In this document: piece by piece, positions 4,217 to 6,303 of the stretch
How the letters are laid out: each line of letters opens with the position of its first letter
How positions within the stretch are numbered: position 1 is the stretch's first letter
Notes under the pieces: generated by a model
What the model was told of the DNA's origin: nothing
Databases searched by the model: none
What the model saw: the letters and a program-made list of their open reading frames with translations, nothing else
Translations under genes and position numbers: made by a program
Assembly: GCA_900313545.1 (NCBI GenBank)
Contig: OMRS01000246.1
Location: forward strand, 1 to 6,303
Length of the DNA stretch: 6,303 nucleotides
From: an uncultured Eubacteriales bacterium
GTDB lineage: Bacteria; Bacillota_A; Clostridia; Christensenellales; Aristaeellaceae
Direction: 5' to 3'

Positions 4217-4882
4217 TTGAACAATCGTCCCATCCGGCTGGATCTTGAGCGAAAACTTCGCAAGATCGCCATTCCGAACCTGATGAAATACATCGTCATC
4301 ACTCAGGGGGTCCTGTTTGCGCTGTCCTATATCTGGCCCACGCTTGCCCGGAACATCCTCTCTCTGATCATTCTTCACAGGGGCGCCCTCCTGTCGGGCC
4401 AGATCTGGCGGATCATTACCTTCATCTTCGTTCCTCCCTCCTCCAGCCCGATCTTCATCATCTTTGCCCTGTATTTCTACTATCTTCTGGGGACACGGCT
4501 GGAGCACCAGTGGGGCACTCCCAAGTTTACCCTGTTCTACCTCATCGGCATGCTGGCTGCCGTTCTCTCCTGCCTGATCACCGGATATGCAGACAACGTC
4601 TTTCTCAACCTTTCCCTGTTTTTCGCCTATGCCGCCGTCTGGCCCGATGAGGAGATCCTGCTGATGATGATTCTCCCCATCAAGATGAAGTACCTGGCGG
4701 CGCTGGATGCTGTTTTGTACCTGTGGCAGTTCATCACCGGAACCTGGAGCATCCGCGTCACCATCCTGCTGTGTCTGGCCAATGTGTTCCTCTTTGTCGG
4801 CGGCGATTTCATCAACAACATCCGCCGGGATTCAAAATACTGGGAAACCCGGAGGAACTTCCGCAAAACCATGTGGAAATGA
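4217..4882 (+). CDS. Rhomboid-like six-helix membrane protein, probably lacking protease residues
   Basis: The 221-residue integral membrane protein has about six hydrophobic segments (roughly 21-41, 63-72 with 78-94, 104-124, 126-142, 157-173 and 180-197), a basic N-terminus and a basic C-terminal tail. GQIWRIITFIFVP (61-73) matches the rhomboid first-loop 'GQxWRxxT' signature. LGTRLEHQWGTPKF (91-104) matches the segment after helix 2. The GxSG serine motif expected in helix 4 is replaced by VFLNLSLFFAYAA (128-140), and no helix-6 His is seen (LCLANVFLFVGG, 185-196). It is therefore probably a non-catalytic rhomboid relative that binds or handles membrane partners. The start is TTG: AAGGAGG lies 7 bases upstream, and the nearby ATG (4212) meets a stop after one codon. 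It is monocistronic, with its own promoter and two terminators. Confidence 0.85.
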   Translation: MNNRPIRLDLERKLRKIAIPNLMKYIVITQGVLFALSYIWPTLARNILSLIILHRGALLSGQIWRIITFIFVPPSSSPIFIIFALYFYYLLGTRLEHQWGTPKFTLFYLIGMLAAVLSCLITGYADNVFLNLSLFFAYAAVWPDEEILLMMILPIKMKYLAALDAVLYLWQFITGTWSIRVTILLCLANVFLFVGGDFINNIRRDSKYWETRRNFRKTMWK

Positions 4883-4906
4883 TCCCACTTCTTAAACCTG
4901 CCCTCC

Positions 4907-4943
4907 GGCGGCATGCGGGAATTCTCCTGCCATGCCGCCTTTT
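4907..4943 (+). terminator. First intrinsic terminator of the rhomboid-like gene
   Basis: GGCGGCATG (4907-4915) pairs with CATGCCGCC (4931-4939). The 9-bp GC-rich stem is followed directly by TTTT. It begins 24 bases after the TGA stop. Within the 15-base loop a short GGA/TCC pairing can extend the fold. Confidence 0.75.
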
Positions 4944-5006
4944 GTCATGCTTCTCCCGGTCTCCTGCTGCTCCGGCGACAGGCTGCACACGGTCCCTTCC
5001 ATGCAG

Positions 5007-5046
5007 GCAGCCCGCAAAGGCATTTCCTTTGCGGGCTGCTTGTTTT
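5007..5046 (+). terminator. Second intrinsic terminator between convergent genes
   Basis: GCAGCCCGCAAAGG (5007-5020) pairs perfectly with CCTTTGCGGGCTGC (5026-5039) around the loop CATTT, giving a 14-bp stem. It is followed by TTGTTTTC on the plus strand. On the minus strand the same hairpin lies about 25 bases beyond the WG-repeat gene stop but is followed by CTGCATGG, not a U-run. It should stop plus-strand transcripts well and minus-strand transcripts poorly. Confidence 0.88.
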
Positions 5047-5063
5047 CAGTTTTCTTCCCGGCC

Positions 5064-6303
5064 TTATTTCAGGGGGAATTCCTTCAGAACGTTGCCGCTG
5101 CGATCAATATAAGCGGCGGTGTCTCCCGTGACCACATACGCCACGCCGTCGTAGAACGGGCTTCCCTGATCATAGGCACAGGGCAGTACGATCTTGCCTT
5201 CAATGTCGAGATAACCCACCTTTCCGCTCTCGTTGTCCACGATGGGAATAAGGCCATCCGTGAAACCATTCACCGTCATCTCGGGGTCATACTCCGTTTC
5301 CTCGATGGTGGGGAGATGGGCCTTCGCCATGAACAGCTCCTTGCCGCGACGATTCAGCAGCCTCAGCTCGCCATCCTTCTCCGCCACAATGCGCAGATGC
5401 TCGGCATCCAGGAGGCACTTGTCAAATCCGCCGCACATCATGTCGCCGCTGGTATTGATGATTTTGTACATGCCGTCGCTCTTCACCATCGCAAGGTTGT
5501 TCTTGAAGCGTCCGGCTTCCTCATAACCCGTCAGGACCTTGATGGTTCTGCCCCATTTGTCCAGATAGCGCCACTCATTTCCTCTGCGGACCGCAACCTT
5601 GTTCTCGCTGTATTGATCCACTTCATCATTGAGCGGCCGGGTGGCATGCTTGCCGTCGAGATCGACAAAGGCCCATTTTCCGGTCTCCGTTTCCTGAACC
5701 GGGATCTTGCCTTCCGCAATCTTCTCCGACCCACTGGCCCACCGCATGCCTTCGGGAGGCTGGATGCGCTTGTTGCCGATGGTCAGCATGGAGTATCCGG
5801 TTTCCTCATTGCCGATGAGGGCGCGGCCCTGGGTCATGGCTGTCAGGCCCTCCTTGGGCACTTCGCTGGCGGGAATGGACAGCACGACACGTCCGGTCTT
5901 GCGCTCCACAAAATCTCCGCCGGTCATCAGAATCACCTGATCGTCCGGATTGATCCAGCCGGATTCCATCCAGTCACCCACATAGACGGTGCCGGAGAGG
6001 ACGTCAAAGAAGCCGTGTTCCTCCGCGTCCGAACCATCCTTGGCATGCCGCAGCAGCAGGTAGACTCCCGTATCCCGTCCGCCGTAGAACGCCCCGTCAT
6101 AACCGGAATCGATGATCCACCCTTCCTTCGGATCCAGGGCATACTGCCCGTCGGAACGGATGATTCCCTCGCTGCCGTCCTCCAGGGTCACCATGCCGTA
6201 TCCGTTGCGGAAGGGTCCTGCCACACGGAAGGTCGGCGCGATCGTCGTTTCACCCACCGCATTCATATAACCCATCTTGCCGTTTTCCCTGAAGGGATAC
6301 ATC
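5064..6303 (-). CDS. WG-repeat protein, C-terminal part (5' end outside window)
   Basis: The frame is open to the window edge and ends in TAA at 5066-5064, giving at least 412 codons. The Met encoded at 6302-6300 lies inside a repeat unit (MYPFRENGKMGYMNAVGE), so it is almost certainly internal, and the true start is beyond the window. Degenerate WG-type repeats of about 30-40 residues are visible. Counting from that Met, examples are NGKMGYMNAVGETTIAPTF at 7-25, TGKWAFVDLDGK at 207-218, NEWRYLDKWGR at 242-252 and SGKVGYLDIEGKIVLPCAYD at 359-378. The pattern is 'G-x-W/V-G-Y/F-x-D-x-x-G-K...P-x-Y/F', with a following 'F-x-x-G-x-A-x-V'. Such repeats form beta-rich scaffolds, often in secreted or surface proteins, with no known catalysis. 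Localisation cannot be judged without the N-terminus. The gene converges on the rhomboid-like gene, with 181 bases between the stops. Confidence 0.85.
   Translation of the reverse strand, partial: MYPFRENGKMGYMNAVGETTIAPTFRVAGPFRNGYGMVTLEDGSEGIIRSDGQYALDPKEGWIIDSGYDGAFYGGRDTGVYLLLRHAKDGSDAEEHGFFDVLSGTVYVGDWMESGWINPDDQVILMTGGDFVERKTGRVVLSIPASEVPKEGLTAMTQGRALIGNEETGYSMLTIGNKRIQPPEGMRWASGSEKIAEGKIPVQETETGKWAFVDLDGKHATRPLNDEVDQYSENKVAVRRGNEWRYLDKWGRTIKVLTGYEEAGRFKNNLAMVKSDGMYKIINTSGDMMCGGFDKCLLDAEHLRIVAEKDGELRLLNRRGKELFMAKAHLPTIEETEYDPEMTVNGFTDGLIPIVDNESGKVGYLDIEGKIVLPCAYDQGSPFYDGVAYVVTGDTAAYIDRSGNVLKEFPLK

Noticed and set aside
4212..4220. ATG start five bases before the TTG of the rhomboid-like gene
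   Set aside because: It reads ATG TTT TGA, stopping after two codons. TTG at 4217 has the right spacing from AAGGAGG.
4196..4507. 103-codon minus-strand frame opposite the rhomboid-like gene
   Set aside because: Low-complexity charged composition, no ribosome binding site, and antisense to a well-supported membrane protein.

Overview
The window looks like chromosomal sequence from a fairly GC-rich member of the Clostridia or related Bacillota. I infer this from strong AGGAGG-type ribosome binding sites, sigma-A promoters of the TTGACA-N17-TATAAT kind, a tRNA gene that encodes its own CCA end, U-tailed intrinsic terminators, and a gene set (WG-repeat protein, rhomboid-like membrane protein, stand-alone CinA-C protein) common in gut Clostridia. 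No species can be named from the sequence alone. There is no transposase, phage gene or CRISPR array.

Layout, left to right. Positions 1-123 hold the start of a minus-strand gene for an aldose-1-epimerase-like protein, cut by the window edge and too short to be seen by length-filtered ORF calling. Positions 376-556 are a complete minus-strand tRNA-Asn(GTT) unit: consensus promoter with an A-tract, tRNA, and intrinsic terminator. Positions 788-2940 are a two-gene minus-strand unit. A zinc-dependent medium-chain dehydrogenase resembling glucose 1-dehydrogenase is followed by an amidohydrolase of the fuconolactonase-like (COG3618) kind, and a 29-codon open frame exactly fills the gap between them. 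Positions 2941-3359 form a 419-base stretch without a convincing gene. Positions 3360-3905 (minus) encode a CinA C-terminal-domain protein (PncC-like). A 311-base divergent regulatory region separates it from the only confident plus-strand gene, a six-helix rhomboid-like membrane protein (4217-4882, TTG start) that ends in two tandem terminators. Converging on it is the 3' part of a large minus-strand WG-repeat protein (5064-6303), open at the right edge.

How the genes may work together: the dehydrogenase and the amidohydrolase make a plausible aldose -> aldonolactone -> aldonate oxidation pair. The epimerase-like gene beyond the tRNA would fit sugar handling, but it is separated by a terminator and is a different transcription unit. 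CinA-C (NMN deamidation, pyridine nucleotide salvage), the rhomboid-like protein and the WG-repeat protein look like independent single-gene units. I see no clear novel multi-gene system. The most interesting leads are the interstitial 29-codon frame, the substituted metal or active-site positions in the amidohydrolase and the rhomboid-like protein, a Cys-containing small plus-strand ORF with a perfect ribosome binding site, and inverted and direct repeats in the 3906-4216 control region.
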